Assembly (NCBI RefSeq): GCF_018682675.1
Contig: NZ_JAFMTR010000033.1
Span: 46,052-110,051 of the forward strand
DNA: 64,000 nt
Reading direction: 5' to 3'
Origin: Sphingopyxis soli
GTDB taxonomy: Bacteria > Pseudomonadota > Alphaproteobacteria > Sphingomonadales > Sphingomonadaceae
In this document: piece after piece, positions 38,478-48,664 of the stretch
Layout of the letters: every line of letters begins with the position of its first letter
How positions within the stretch are numbered: position 1 is the first letter of the stretch
Made by a program: the position numbers and the translations under genes
Notes under the pieces: generated by a model
Database searches by the model: none
The model's input: the letters and a program-made list of their open reading frames with translations, nothing else
Told to the model about the DNA's origin: nothing

Positions 38478-40939
38478 CGCAGCCGCTGCCGATCGATGCC
38501 GTGCTGCCCGACATCATGGCGGCGCTGGTGCTGAAACCCAATGTCGTGGTCGTGGCGCCGCCGGGGGCGGGCAAGACGACTCGCGTCGCCCCCGCGATCC
38601 TCGACCAGCCGTGGTGCAAGGGCGCGGTGTGGCTGCTCTCGCCCCGCCGTCTCGCCGCGCGCGCTGCCGCCGAACGGATCGCCGAAGAGATGGGGGAGGC
38701 GGTCGGCGGCAGGGTCGGCTATGCGACTCGCCTCGACAGCAAACAGTCGGCGGCGACGCGGCTGCTGGTGATGACGCCGGGCCTTTTCCGCAACCGTATC
38801 CTCGCCGATCCAGAGCTTCAGGGGGTGTCGGCGGTGCTCTTCGACGAGGTGCATGAACGCAGCCTCGACGGCGATTTCGCGCTCGCGCTCGCGATCGACG
38901 CGCAACAGGGGCTGCGCGACGACCTGCGCCTCGTCGCGATGTCGGCGACGCTCGACGGCGCGCGCTTTGGTGCACTGCTTGGCGATGCGCGGGTGGTGAA
39001 GAGCGAAGGCAAGAGCTGGCCGCTCGAGTTGCGCCATATCGGCCGCCGCGCCGAGGATCGGCTCGAGGCCTCGGTGTTGGCGGCGGTGCGACAGGCGATG
39101 GCCGACGAGGCGGACGGCGACATGCTCGTATTCCTGCCCGGCGCGGCCGACATCGAGCGCGCCGCGGCGGCGGTCGAGGCGGCGGGGCTGCCGCTCGTCG
39201 TCCATCGCCTGCACGGCCAGATCGACCCGGCGCAGCAGCGGAAAGCGCTCGTCCGCGACCCCGACGGCGGCCGCAAGCTCATCCTCGCGACGAGCATCGC
39301 CGAAACCAGCCTGACGATCGAGGGCGTGCGCATCGTGATCGACGCCGGCCTGTCGCGGCGCCCGCGCTTCGACAAGGCGGCGGGGATCGCCAGGCTCGTC
39401 ACCGAACGCGCCAGCCAGGCATCGGCGACCCAGCGCGCGGGACGCGCGGCGCGGCAGGGGCCGGGGGTCGCCTATCGCCTGTGGGAAGCCGCGGCGACCG
39501 CGGGTATGCCGCCGTTCGACCCGCCCGAAATCCACGAGAATGACCTGATGCCCGTGGTGCTCGACTGCGCGAGCTGGGGCATTGTCGATCCGCGGCAATT
39601 GGGCTGGCTCGATCCGCCGTCGCCCGCCGCGATCGCCGAGGCGAAAGCGCGTTTGCGGGCGATCGGCGCGCTCGGCGACGACGGGCGCATCACAGCGCAC
39701 GGCAAGGCGCTTGCTTCGATCCCGCTGCCGGTGCCGCTCGCGCACATGCTGCTCGACGCGGCGCGTGCGGGGGAGGCCGATCTTGCGGCAAAGCTGGCGG
39801 TTCTGCTCACCGAGCCGGGCCTGGGCGGGCGCGGCGTCGATGTCGAGGCGCGGCTGCAACGCTGGAAGGCGATGCGCGGCGACCGTTCCGAAGGCGCGTG
39901 GCGGCTGGCACGACGCCTTGCCGAGCTTGGCGAGAAACGCGCATCGGGCGAGAGCAAACCCGGCGGACGGTCGGTGGGCGGCTGGATCGCGACCGCCTGG
40001 CCCGACCGGGTCGCGCGCCGGCGCGCGGGGCAGCGCGGCGACTATCTGAGCGCGGGCGGCCGCGCCTACAAGCTCGACCCGCTCGATCCGCTGGCGAACA
40101 GCGAATGGCTCGCCATCGCCGACGCGCAGGGCCATGCCGCCGGGGTGCGCATTCTGGGCGCGGCGCCGATCGGCTTGGCCGAGGTCGAAACGATCTTCGC
40201 CGACCGGATCGAAAGCCGCTCGGCGAGCCGCTACGATGCCGAGACCGACCGCGTCGACCATCGCCGCGAACGCCGCCTCGGCGCGATTGCGCTGTCGAGC
40301 GGGCAGGCGGCGCGAAGCGAGGGCGCCGAAGACGATGTCGCGGTGCGCCTCGCCGCGGTGCGCGAAAAGGGCCTCGGCCTGATCGGTTGGGGGCCGGTGT
40401 CGCAGGCATTGCGTCAGCGCGCGTCCTTCGCGGGGCTCGATGCGCTGTCGGCGCCCGCGCTTGCCGACAGCCTCGATATCTGGCTCGCGCCGCTGCTCGA
40501 AAAATCGCGCGGCTTGCGCGACATCGGCGACCAGCGCCTGGCCGATGCGCTCGCGGCCCTGCTCGACTGGCCCGCTCGGCAGTCGCTCGAAAAGCTCGCC
40601 CCCGCCGATTTCATCACGCCCGCGGGCAGCCGCCATGCGATCGATTATGGCGCCGACGGCGGCCCGACGGTCAGCGTGCGCGTGCAGGAGATGTTCGGCC
40701 TCGCGCGGCACCCGGTGATCGGCGAACCGCCGGTTCCGCTCGTTCTCGCGCTGACCTCGCCCGCGCACCGGCCGATCCAGACCAGCCGCGACATCGCAAG
40801 TTTCTGGCGCGGCAGCTGGTCGGAGGTCGCGAAGGAGATGCGCGGCCGCTATCCCAAGCATAGCTGGCCCGACGATCCGGCGAACGCGCGGGCGACCTTG
40901 CTCACCAAGGCGGCGCAGGCGCGGCGTGATACGCAATAG
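38474..40939 (+). CDS. hrpB: ATP-dependent RNA helicase HrpB
   Basis: DEAH-box superfamily 2 helicase. 821 aa, usual length. Walker A VVAPPGAGKTTRVAPAIL, DEVH box VLFDEVHERSLDGDFAL, SAT motif VAMSATLDGARF, motif V LATSIAETSLTIEGVRI, motif VI QRAGRAARQGPGVAYRLW. A C-terminal HrpB-specific domain runs to SWPDDPANARATLLTKAAQ. Physiological substrate not established in most bacteria. Coupled to the upstream DUF1801 gene. Confidence 0.94.
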   Translation: MTQPLPIDAVLPDIMAALVLKPNVVVVAPPGAGKTTRVAPAILDQPWCKGAVWLLSPRRLAARAAAERIAEEMGEAVGGRVGYATRLDSKQSAATRLLVMTPGLFRNRILADPELQGVSAVLFDEVHERSLDGDFALALAIDAQQGLRDDLRLVAMSATLDGARFGALLGDARVVKSEGKSWPLELRHIGRRAEDRLEASVLAAVRQAMADEADGDMLVFLPGAADIERAAAAVEAAGLPLVVHRLHGQIDPAQQRKALVRDPDGGRKLILATSIAETSLTIEGVRIVIDAGLSRRPRFDKAAGIARLVTERASQASATQRAGRAARQGPGVAYRLWEAAATAGMPPFDPPEIHENDLMPVVLDCASWGIVDPRQLGWLDPPSPAAIAEAKARLRAIGALGDDGRITAHGKALASIPLPVPLAHMLLDAARAGEADLAAKLAVLLTEPGLGGRGVDVEARLQRWKAMRGDRSEGAWRLARRLAELGEKRASGESKPGGRSVGGWIATAWPDRVARRRAGQRGDYLSAGGRAYKLDPLDPLANSEWLAIADAQGHAAGVRILGAAPIGLAEVETIFADRIESRSASRYDAETDRVDHRRERRLGAIALSSGQAARSEGAEDDVAVRLAAVREKGLGLIGWGPVSQALRQRASFAGLDALSAPALADSLDIWLAPLLEKSRGLRDIGDQRLADALAALLDWPARQSLEKLAPADFITPAGSRHAIDYGADGGPTVSVRVQEMFGLARHPVIGEPPVPLVLALTSPAHRPIQTSRDIASFWRGSWSEVAKEMRGRYPKHSWPDDPANARATLLTKAAQARRDTQ

Positions 40940-40956
40940 GCCTCTCCATCATTCGC

Positions 40957-41029
40957 CACCCCGGACTTGATCCCGGGTCCACCGACGCGATGTTGGATAG
41001 ATGGATCCCGGATCAAGTCCGGGATGACG
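40957..41029. repeat. Inverted pair of family B repeats
   Basis: Left arm CACCCCGGACTTGATCCCGG, right arm GATCCCGGATCAAGTCCGGG followed by ATGACG. The right end keeps the ATGACG terminus; the left has drifted to CGCCACC. Located between hrpB and the complex I gene. Confidence 0.85.
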
Positions 41030-41117
41030 AAGAGGGAGCGCACGGCTTTCCCTCTTTTCGTCTGAAATGCTTGACGCTAAGGCGACGACAGAAGCATCCC
41101 AGTCAGGACGACCACCC

Positions 41118-41396
41118 ATGAAAGCGCGTATCTTCCAGAAGCCCAAGAATGCGATGCAGTCGGGCCGTGCGGGCACGCAGCGCTGGTTTCTCGAATTTGC
41201 GCCCGCCGAGGCGCGCAAGGCCGATCCGCTGATGGGTTGGGCAGGCAGCGGCGACACGCAGCGCCAGCTTCGTCTCGGCTTCGCGACGCGCGAAGAGGCG
41301 GTCGCCTATGCCGAAAAGAACGGTATCGAGGCGGAGGTTATGCCGACGCCCGTCCGCACGCTGAAGATCCAAGCCTACGCCGACAATTTCCGTTGA
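41118..41396 (+). CDS. NDUFS4-type accessory subunit of respiratory complex I
   Basis: 92 aa. PF04800-type ETC complex I subunit, the bacterial homologue of mitochondrial NDUFS4, found mainly in alphaproteobacteria. MKARIFQKPKNAMQSGRAGT opening, then WFLEFAPAEARKADPLMGW, FATREEAVAYAEKNGIEAEV and YADNF end are characteristic. Probably binds the peripheral arm near the NADH-binding module. Start 41118 rather than 41067, since the first 17 residues of the longer frame lack similarity. Not with the nuo operon. Confidence 0.9.
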   Translation: MKARIFQKPKNAMQSGRAGTQRWFLEFAPAEARKADPLMGWAGSGDTQRQLRLGFATREEAVAYAEKNGIEAEVMPTPVRTLKIQAYADNFR

Positions 41397-41434
41397 TCAA
41401 ATAAGCGTCGCCCCGCGACGGCGGGGGCGACCGA

Positions 41435-41650
41435 TCATTCCGCCTCGGGCTGCAGCAATTTGTGCAGGTGGACGACGACATATTTCATCTCGGCGTCGTC
41501 GACGGTGCGCTGCGCGGCGCTGCGCCAGGCCTTTTCGGCCGATTTATAATCGGGGAACAGGCCCACGACATCAAGGTTGTTCAGGTCGACGAAGTCGAGG
41601 CCCTGCGGATCGCTGACGCGTCCGCCGAACACGAGGTGCAATTTGCTCAT
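41435..41650 (-). CDS. DUF4170 protein
   Basis: 71 aa, complete. KLHLVFGGRVSDPQGLDFVD and VGLFPDYKSAEKAWRSAAQR, ending VVVHLHKLLQPEAE: the whole protein matches the short alphaproteobacterial DUF4170 family. No function known. A hairpin at about 41408-41432 separates it from the convergent complex I gene. Confidence 0.85.
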   Translation of the reverse strand: MSKLHLVFGGRVSDPQGLDFVDLNNLDVVGLFPDYKSAEKAWRSAAQRTVDDAEMKYVVVHLHKLLQPEAE

Positions 41651-41732
41651 GGCTAGCTTTCCTTGCGGGTTAGCGCGGGGAGGGGGAGATGGCGGCCCCC
41701 TATCAGCGCTTCGCCCTTACGGCAAGTCCGCC

Positions 41733-42122
41733 TCAATCCTCGTCCTTGCGCCCTTTCGGCAGCAGCGAGCCGAGCAACGCCCCGATCGCGACCGCGCCCG
41801 CGACGAGCGCGAGCGGCTGCTTTTCGGCGACGTCCTTCAGTTTGCTGTTCGCGCGCCTCGCCTGTGCCTTGCCCTTTTCATAGGCTTCGCTGGCAACCTC
41901 GCGCGCCGCTTCGGCCTGCTCGCGGCCTTTCGCGGCGAGTTCGCCGGTCGCGGTGCGCGTGCGGTCGGCAAGCTCGCTCGTCGCGGCGCGGGCGCGGCCA
42001 TAGCCGTCCTGGATGCGCGCCTTGGCCGCCTCGGCGGTCGCTCGGGCGTTTTCGGCGGTCTTCTCGGCAAGCTCGGCCGCCTTCGCGCGGGCTTCGTTTG
42101 CGGTTTCACTCAGCGGCTTCAT
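41733..42122 (-). CDS. Long-helix protein with C-terminal anchor, ElaB/YqjD (DUF883)-like
   Basis: 129 aa. Residues 1-100 form one long Ala/Glu/Arg helix (KAAELAEKTAENARATAEAA and onward) likely to coil; residues ~103-122 are hydrophobic (QPLALVAGAVAIGALLGSLL), followed by PKGRKDED. This is the layout of YqjD/ElaB proteins, which attach ribosomes or other factors to the inner membrane in stationary phase. Similarity is in architecture, not clear sequence identity. Last gene of the four-gene operon; its start lies 17 bp inside the preceding gene. Confidence 0.7.
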   Translation of the reverse strand: MKPLSETANEARAKAAELAEKTAENARATAEAAKARIQDGYGRARAATSELADRTRTATGELAAKGREQAEAAREVASEAYEKGKAQARRANSKLKDVAEKQPLALVAGAVAIGALLGSLLPKGRKDED

Positions 42123-42480
42123 CCTGGTCCTCCGTCAAATCATCCTCAGCCGCACCGGGCTGAAACTTCGCCCTGGCCGCGTCGGCCAGCTCCTGTACCT
42201 TCTGCGCCAGCTTCGGGGCATGGTCCTTGATCGGCTCGCGAAAAATCCACGCAAGCCCGGCCACGGCGGCGATCGCGATCGGCAGGCGGTTGTCGCGGAA
42301 TTGCTGCCGGACGGCCTGCGCCGCTTCGTCGACCTTCGCATCGATATTGTACTTCCCGCGCGCATAGAGCGCCTGCGGCTTGAACGCCGCTTTCGCGACG
42401 TCGAGCCGGCGGTGCAGTTCGGCGCGCTGGAGCATCGAGCGGCGCGCGGCGTTGATCAGGCGGTTGCGGGTGCGCGGCAT
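42106..42480 (-). CDS. Membrane-anchored helical protein (DUF3618-like)
   Basis: 124 aa. N-terminal basic, helical part (RTRNRLINAARRSMLQRAEL and KYNIDAKVDEAAQAVRQQF), a single hydrophobic segment (LPIAIAAVAGLAWIF) and a C-terminal acidic helix. Start MPRTRNRL at 42480 shares its A with the stop of the upstream holin-like gene (TGATG). Function unknown; likely part of a membrane-associated complex with its operon partners. Confidence 0.65.
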   Translation of the reverse strand: MPRTRNRLINAARRSMLQRAELHRRLDVAKAAFKPQALYARGKYNIDAKVDEAAQAVRQQFRDNRLPIAIAAVAGLAWIFREPIKDHAPKLAQKVQELADAARAKFQPGAAEDDLTEDQDEAAE

Positions 42481-42932
42481 CAGTCGTCGGGCTCCTCGTT
42501 CGTGAGATCGCGGCGTAGCGCGGTGCGGATGTCGCCATAGGCGACCTGCGCCCGCCATCCGGCAAAGGCCGCGATCGCCAGCAGCACGCCGACGACGATC
42601 AGGGTCGCGAGCAGCGGGCCGACGTGCGGCAACAGCACAAGGATCGCGCCAAAGGCGAGCGCCAGCATCGCTATGCCCGCCGCCGATGCGGCGACGGCGC
42701 CCCAGCCTGCGGTCCAGCTGACGCCATGCAGCGCCAGCTCGCTCCGCGCCTCGATCAGCGCGATCTCTGCCTTCGCGGTCGCCGACAGGTTCTCCACCAC
42801 CTCGTCGACAATATCCTTGAGCGGGACGGGCGGCGGCGCGAGCGGCCGCCCGTCCGGCGCATAGCCGTGGCTCACGCGGTCATAGCCACGCGCTTCGCCC
42901 TGCGGCGGCGTATCGGAATCGGGTGCAGGCAT
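42480..42932 (-). CDS. DUF1469 / YqjE-type (holin superfamily) membrane protein
   Basis: 150 aa. An acidic N-terminal part with PPPVPLKDIVDEVVENLSAT and IALIEARSELALHGVSW precedes two transmembrane helices, WGAVAASAAGIAMLALAFGA and LLATLIVVGVLLAIAAFAGW. This matches the DUF1469/actinobacterial holin-X family that includes E. coli YqjE. The phage-holin label is historical; here it is chromosomal. Start 42932. In E. coli yqjE follows yqjD, and the same order occurs here. Confidence 0.75.
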   Translation of the reverse strand: MPAPDSDTPPQGEARGYDRVSHGYAPDGRPLAPPPVPLKDIVDEVVENLSATAKAEIALIEARSELALHGVSWTAGWGAVAASAAGIAMLALAFGAILVLLPHVGPLLATLIVVGVLLAIAAFAGWRAQVAYGDIRTALRRDLTNEEPDD

Positions 42933-42951
42933 CGCGGGACGACTGTAGCGG

Positions 42952-43494
42952 TCAGTCGCTGCTCGAACCACCCTTGAGCAGGCGCGCGAGCACGAAGCCG
43001 ACCACCGTCGCCGCGCCGACCGCGATCGCCGGATTCTTCTTCACCAGGTCGCGGGTCGAGGCCGCAAGCTCGTCGAGATCCTTCTTGTCGAGGCTCGAGG
43101 CGAGGCCGGCGACGGTCGCGGCGGCCGAGCGGGCATAGTCGCCGTACTGCTTGCCGAACTTGCTGTCGACGGTGCCGGCGCCATCTTCGAGCAGCTTCGC
43201 GAGGCTGCCGACCGCTTCGGCCGCCTTGTCCTTGCCCTTGGTTGCGGCTTCGCGCGCCTTTGCCGAGGCCTGGCTCTTCAACGCGGCCGCTTCGTCCTTC
43301 AGCGACGCCGCCTTCTTCGACGCTTCCGACTTGATCGTGTCGCGCGTCGCGGCGAGCTGGTCGCGGATCGGATGATCCTTGGCTGCGGCCTTCTTCGCCG
43401 CGGGCTTGCGCGCGGGCGCGGCCTTTGTCGCGGCGGCCTTGGCAGGGGCGCGGGGAGTGGCTTTCTTGGCGGCGGGAGTAGCGGCTTTGGCCAT
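42952..43494 (-). CDS. Histone H1-like tail fused to membrane-anchored DUF883-like helix
   Basis: 180 aa, first gene of the operon. Residues 1-40 are a low-complexity Ala/Lys/Pro tail (AAKKATPRAPAKAAATKAAP) like the histone H1-type proteins of bacteria. Residues 42-130 form a charged helix. The C-terminus, KKNPAIAVGAATVVGFVLAR, is the DUF883/ElaB-type anchor ending LLKGGSSSD. The combination suggests a protein that could hold nucleic acid or ribosomes at the membrane (inference). Its upstream region contains GGAAC about 100 bp before the start but no properly spaced -10 partner. Confidence 0.7.
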   Translation of the reverse strand: MAKAATPAAKKATPRAPAKAAATKAAPARKPAAKKAAAKDHPIRDQLAATRDTIKSEASKKAASLKDEAAALKSQASAKAREAATKGKDKAAEAVGSLAKLLEDGAGTVDSKFGKQYGDYARSAAATVAGLASSLDKKDLDELAASTRDLVKKNPAIAVGAATVVGFVLARLLKGGSSSD

Positions 43495-43653
43495 GGTTTA
43501 TCCTCTTCTTCTTATTCCATGCGCCGAGCGGGCGCGGCGGTTTTCCCTCTGTCTGCATCAATATAGCAACACATGCCGAATGGTTCCATCCCCGCGCAAA
43601 ATTCCCGCTAAATTCCTATGCGGACGGTTGCGCTGGCGGCACGGCGCCGATAA

Positions 43654-44985
<1,332 letters not shown>

Positions 44986-45054
44986 GGCCATACTGATGGA
45001 TAAGTGCTGTTTGACGCCTTGACGCCGCGAATCAACTCTGATTCAAGGGCTGAA

Positions 45055-45381
45055 ATGACGCAGCGGCACAAATTCCGGAAATCGATGAATCGGGCGGTTG
45101 GCCCTGCGGTGGCGCTGATCGCGGTGCTGGCGATGATCGGCTATATCATCTTCGGTCCGACCGGGCTCTATGCCTGGGGCGATTACAGCCAGTCGGTCGA
45201 GAAGAAGCGCGTCATCCTGAGCGAACTGACGAAGAAGCAGACCGAGCTGCAGAACCGCGTCAACCTGCTCGACCGGCGCCGCGTCGATCCCGACCTTGCC
45301 GACGAATATGTGCGCGAGAAACTGGGCGTGATGCACCCCGACGAGATCGCGATTCCGCTGGAGCCCGGCGCGAAGCCCTGA
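45055..45381 (+). CDS. ftsB: Septum formation initiator (FtsB/DivIC family)
   Basis: 108 aa bitopic division protein that bridges FtsL and FtsQ. The N-terminal cytoplasmic tail is basic (RHKFRKSMNR), then the membrane helix AVALIAVLAMIGYIIFG, then a coiled coil (KKRVILSELTKKQTELQNRV) and the end VREKLGVMHPDEIAIPL. ATG 45055 is preferred over a start at 45004 because that region overlaps poor coding sequence. Downstream of eno as in many proteobacteria. Confidence 0.85.
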   Translation: MTQRHKFRKSMNRAVGPAVALIAVLAMIGYIIFGPTGLYAWGDYSQSVEKKRVILSELTKKQTELQNRVNLLDRRRVDPDLADEYVREKLGVMHPDEIAIPLEPGAKP

Positions 45382-45510
45382 GCGGCGTCGCTGCCTTCGC
45401 TGCATACGAAAACAGCAACATTGCCATACCCAAGCGGGCGTTGCCAAACAGGGCTTGGCGCTCCTATAGGGGAGCCCTGCCGTAACGGCTAACCGTAAAG
45501 GAAACCCGCC

Positions 45511-46581
45511 TTGGCCAAAGCCCCAGCGCGCAAAGCTGCTGCGCCGAAAAACACCGCCTCCACCCCGGCTCCCGCGACCAATCGCGAGTCCCCGCGCGAC
45601 CCCGCACCCTATGATGCGACGCCCGAAGAGCTCGAGAAATTCTATCGCGAGATGCTGCTCATCCGCCGCTTCGAGGAAAAGGCGGGCCAGCTCTACGGCC
45701 TCGGCCTGATCGGCGGCTTCTGCCACCTCTACATCGGTCAGGAAGCCGTTGCGGTCGGCTTGCAGTCGGCGCTCGACGGCGACAAGGACAGCGTCATCAC
45801 CGGCTACCGCGACCATGGCCACATGCTCGCCTATGGCATCGACCCGAAGGTCATCATGGCCGAGCTGACCGGCCGCGCCGCCGGCATTTCGCGCGGCAAG
45901 GGCGGCTCGATGCACATGTTCAGCGTCGAGCATAAATTCTATGGCGGCCACGGCATCGTCGGCGCACAGGTGTCGCTCGGCACCGGACTTGCCTTCGCGC
46001 ACAAATATCGCGGCGACGGCGGCATCGCGATGGCCTATTTCGGCGACGGCGCCGCGAACCAGGGCCAGGTGTACGAGAGCTTCAACATGGCGGAGCTCTG
46101 GAAGCTGCCGATCATCTTCGTGATCGAGAACAACCAGTACGCCATGGGCACCTCGGTCAACCGCAGTAGCGCCGAGGACCAGCTTTATCGGCGCGGCGAG
46201 AGTTTCCGCATTCCCGGTATGCAGGTCGACGGCATGGACGTGCTCGCGGTGCGCGGCGCGGCCGAGGCGGCGATCGAATGGGTGCGCGCGGGCAAGGGTC
46301 CGGTGCTGATGGAGCTTAAGACCTACCGTTATCGCGGCCACTCGATGTCCGATCCCGCCAAATATCGCAGCCGCGAGGAAGTGCAGGCGGTGCGCGACAA
46401 GAGCGACGCGATCGAACATCTCAAGAAGCTGATGGAAGAGGCCGGGATCGGCGAGGACAAGTTCAAGGCGATCGACAAGGAAATCCGCCAGATCGTCAGC
46501 GACGCGGCCGACTTCGCCGAAAGTGCGCCCGAACCCGAACTGCATGAACTTTATACCGACGTGCTGGTGGAGCAATATTGA
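45511..46581 (+). CDS. pdhA: Pyruvate dehydrogenase E1 subunit alpha
   Basis: 356 aa thiamine-diphosphate enzyme subunit, decarboxylating pyruvate for the PDH complex. [20 protein letters not shown] opening, active-site [13 protein letters not shown] and [20 protein letters not shown], and the ThDP motif [20 protein letters not shown] ending IENNQ. TTG start at 45511 is supported by an AAAGGAAA site 7 nt upstream. A low-complexity Ala/Pro/Lys N-terminus precedes the fold. pdhB follows after 1 bp. Confidence 0.95.
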   Translation: MAKAPARKAAAPKNTASTPAPATNRESPRDPAPYDATPEELEKFYREMLLIRRFEEKAGQLYGLGLIGGFCHLYIGQEAVAVGLQSALDGDKDSVITGYRDHGHMLAYGIDPKVIMAELTGRAAGISRGKGGSMHMFSVEHKFYGGHGIVGAQVSLGTGLAFAHKYRGDGGIAMAYFGDGAANQGQVYESFNMAELWKLPIIFVIENNQYAMGTSVNRSSAEDQLYRRGESFRIPGMQVDGMDVLAVRGAAEAAIEWVRAGKGPVLMELKTYRYRGHSMSDPAKYRSREEVQAVRDKSDAIEHLKKLMEEAGIGEDKFKAIDKEIRQIVSDAADFAESAPEPELHELYTDVLVEQY

Positions 46582-46582
46582 G

Positions 46583-47956
46583 ATGGCCATCGAACTGAAG
46601 ATGCCGGCACTGTCGCCGACGATGGAAGAGGGCACGCTCGCCAAGTGGCTCGTCAAGGAAGGCGATACGGTCAAGTCGGGCGACATCCTCGCCGAGATCG
46701 AGACCGACAAGGCGACGATGGAATATGAAGCCGTCGACGAGGGCACTATCGCGTCGATCCTGGTCGCCGAGGGCACCGACAATGTGAAGGTCGGCACCGT
46801 GATCGCGACGATCGCGGGCGAGGGCGAAGAGGCTGCCGCTCCGGCGCCTGCGCCCGTCGCTGCCCCGGCGCCTGTCGAAACGCCGGCACCGGCCCCGGTC
46901 GCTGCGCCGGCATCCGCCGCACCGGCGCCGACCGCCCGCGCCGCAGATCCGTCGATCCCCGAAGGCACCGCGACCGTCCGCCTGACCGTCCGCGAGGCGC
47001 TGCGCGATGCGATGGCCGAGGAAATGCGCGCCGACGACCGCGTCTTCGTGATGGGCGAGGAAGTCGCCGAATATCAGGGCGCGTACAAGGTGACGCAGGG
47101 GCTGCTCGACGAATTCGGCGCCCGCCGCGTCATCGACACGCCGATCACCGAATATGGCTTCGCGGGGCTTGGTTCGGGCGCCGCGATGGGCGGTTTGAAG
47201 CCGGTCATCGAGTTCATGACCTTCAACTTCGCGATGCAGGCGATCGACCACATCATCAACTCGGCCGCGAAGACCAACTATATGTCGGGCGGCCAGATGC
47301 GCTGTCCGATCGTGTTCCGCGGACCCAACGGCGCGGCCAGCCGCGTCGCTGCGCAGCACAGCCAGAATTATGCCCCCTGGTACGCCAGCGTCCCCGGCCT
47401 GATCGTGATCTCGCCCTATGACGCCGCCGACGCGAAGGGCCTGCTCAAGGCCGCGATCCGCAGCGAGGATCCCGTCGTCTTCCTCGAGAACGAGCTGCTC
47501 TACGGCCGCAGCTTCGAGGTGCCCGACGTCGCCGACTATGTCCTGCCGATCGGCAAGGCGCGCATCATGCGCGAGGGTCGCGACGTGACGATCGTCAGTT
47601 ATTCGATCGGCGTCGGATTGGCGCTCGAAGCCGCCGACGCGCTCGCGGGCGAGGGGATCGAGGCCGAGGTCATCGACCTGCGCACGCTGCGTCCGCTCGA
47701 CACCGCGACGGTGCTCGAAAGCCTCAAAAAGACCAACCGCCTCGTCGTCGTCGAGGAAGGCTGGCCGGTCTGCTCGATCGCCAGCGAACTCGCGATGGTC
47801 GCGATGGAGCAGGGCTTCGACGATCTCGACGCGCCGGTCGTCCGCGTCTGCAACGAGGATGTGCCGCTCCCCTATGCGCACAATCTCGAAAAGGCGGCAC
47901 TGGTCGACACCCCGCGCGTCATCGCGGCCGTAAAGGCGATCACAAATCGCGCCTGA
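46583..47956 (+). CDS. pdhB: Pyruvate dehydrogenase E1 subunit beta with N-terminal lipoyl domain
   Basis: 457 aa. Residues 1-80 are a lipoyl domain (lysine in [11 protein letters not shown]), then an Ala/Pro linker ([17 protein letters not shown]), then the E1 beta fold ([59 protein letters not shown]). This fusion is typical of alphaproteobacteria. E2 and E3 genes are not in the window. Start 46583 lies 1 bp after the pdhA stop. Confidence 0.96.
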   Translation: MAIELKMPALSPTMEEGTLAKWLVKEGDTVKSGDILAEIETDKATMEYEAVDEGTIASILVAEGTDNVKVGTVIATIAGEGEEAAAPAPAPVAAPAPVETPAPAPVAAPASAAPAPTARAADPSIPEGTATVRLTVREALRDAMAEEMRADDRVFVMGEEVAEYQGAYKVTQGLLDEFGARRVIDTPITEYGFAGLGSGAAMGGLKPVIEFMTFNFAMQAIDHIINSAAKTNYMSGGQMRCPIVFRGPNGAASRVAAQHSQNYAPWYASVPGLIVISPYDAADAKGLLKAAIRSEDPVVFLENELLYGRSFEVPDVADYVLPIGKARIMREGRDVTIVSYSIGVGLALEAADALAGEGIEAEVIDLRTLRPLDTATVLESLKKTNRLVVVEEGWPVCSIASELAMVAMEQGFDDLDAPVVRVCNEDVPLPYAHNLEKAALVDTPRVIAAVKAITNRA

Positions 47957-47999
47957 CGCACCGGAAGCGGTAGCCTATCCGGACATCCGCGATCCGCGC

Positions 48000-48578
48000 G
48001 TGATGGTGGCGGTGCCGCGCGAGCGGCGCGCTGCGATCGCCGCGCTGTGGGCGCTTGCCGGACGGCTGACCAAGCTGTTGCAGGACGCGCGTGAGCCGCT
48101 GATCGGGCAGATCAAGCTCGCCTGGTGGCGCGACATGATGGCGATGCTCGCGAGCGATCCCGAAGCGCTGCCGAAGGGCGAGCCGCTGCTTGCCGAACTG
48201 CAGGCGAGCTGGGCGGGGCAGCGGGGGCTCGACACGCTTGTCGATGCGGCCGAAACGATGCTGCTGGCCGGGGATGCGACGGCGCGCCGCGATGCTGCTG
48301 CCGCGTTCGGCGACGCGCTGTTCACGCTTTCGGGCGGCGGCGGCGGCGCGCGCTGGGGCCTGGTCTGGGGCGCAATGCTGCAGGAGGGCGGGCAGGAAGG
48401 CCGCGATTTGTTTGCCGACGCGCGTAACCGGCCCGCGCCGCCGCGCGTATCCTTCGATGGAAGCCGTGCCTTGGTGATGCTTGACCGCTGGGCCGCCGCC
48501 ATCGCCAGACATGACGGCGAACGGCGCTGGCGAGGCGAAGGGTTGTTGCTGCTGCGGATCGGCCTGATCGGCCGCTGA
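48000..48578 (+). CDS. Squalene/phytoene synthase-family protein, short and possibly degenerate
   Basis: 192 aa. AALWALAGRLTKLLQDAREP and IGQIKLAWWRDMMAML match the first helices of the trans-IPPS head-to-head synthase family, but the two aspartate-rich motifs needed for catalysis (DxxxD) are not recognisable. Similar incomplete homologues are common in alphaproteobacteria, where they may be assembly factors rather than enzymes. Coding resemblance (AYPDIRDPR) extends upstream of GTG 48000 without a start codon, so the N-terminus is uncertain. It lies 43 bp after pdhB. Confidence 0.55.
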   Translation: MMVAVPRERRAAIAALWALAGRLTKLLQDAREPLIGQIKLAWWRDMMAMLASDPEALPKGEPLLAELQASWAGQRGLDTLVDAAETMLLAGDATARRDAAAAFGDALFTLSGGGGGARWGLVWGAMLQEGGQEGRDLFADARNRPAPPRVSFDGSRALVMLDRWAAAIARHDGERRWRGEGLLLLRIGLIGR

Positions 48579-48664
48579 CCGAATAAATGCGGTCGGGACT
48601 GGAAAAGCCGCCGCCGAACATCTATCTTGCGCGGTACAGAAATAGGGTCGCAGGGGACATAGGG

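Noticed and set aside
38129..40936. Long minus-strand frame opposite hrpB
   Set aside because: Low-complexity Arg/Ala/Asp product without motifs; hrpB on the plus strand explains the region completely.
43560..43620. EcfG-type general stress promoter for the H1-like operon
   Set aside because: GGAACC occurs on the minus strand but no GTT-type -10 lies 16-17 nt downstream.
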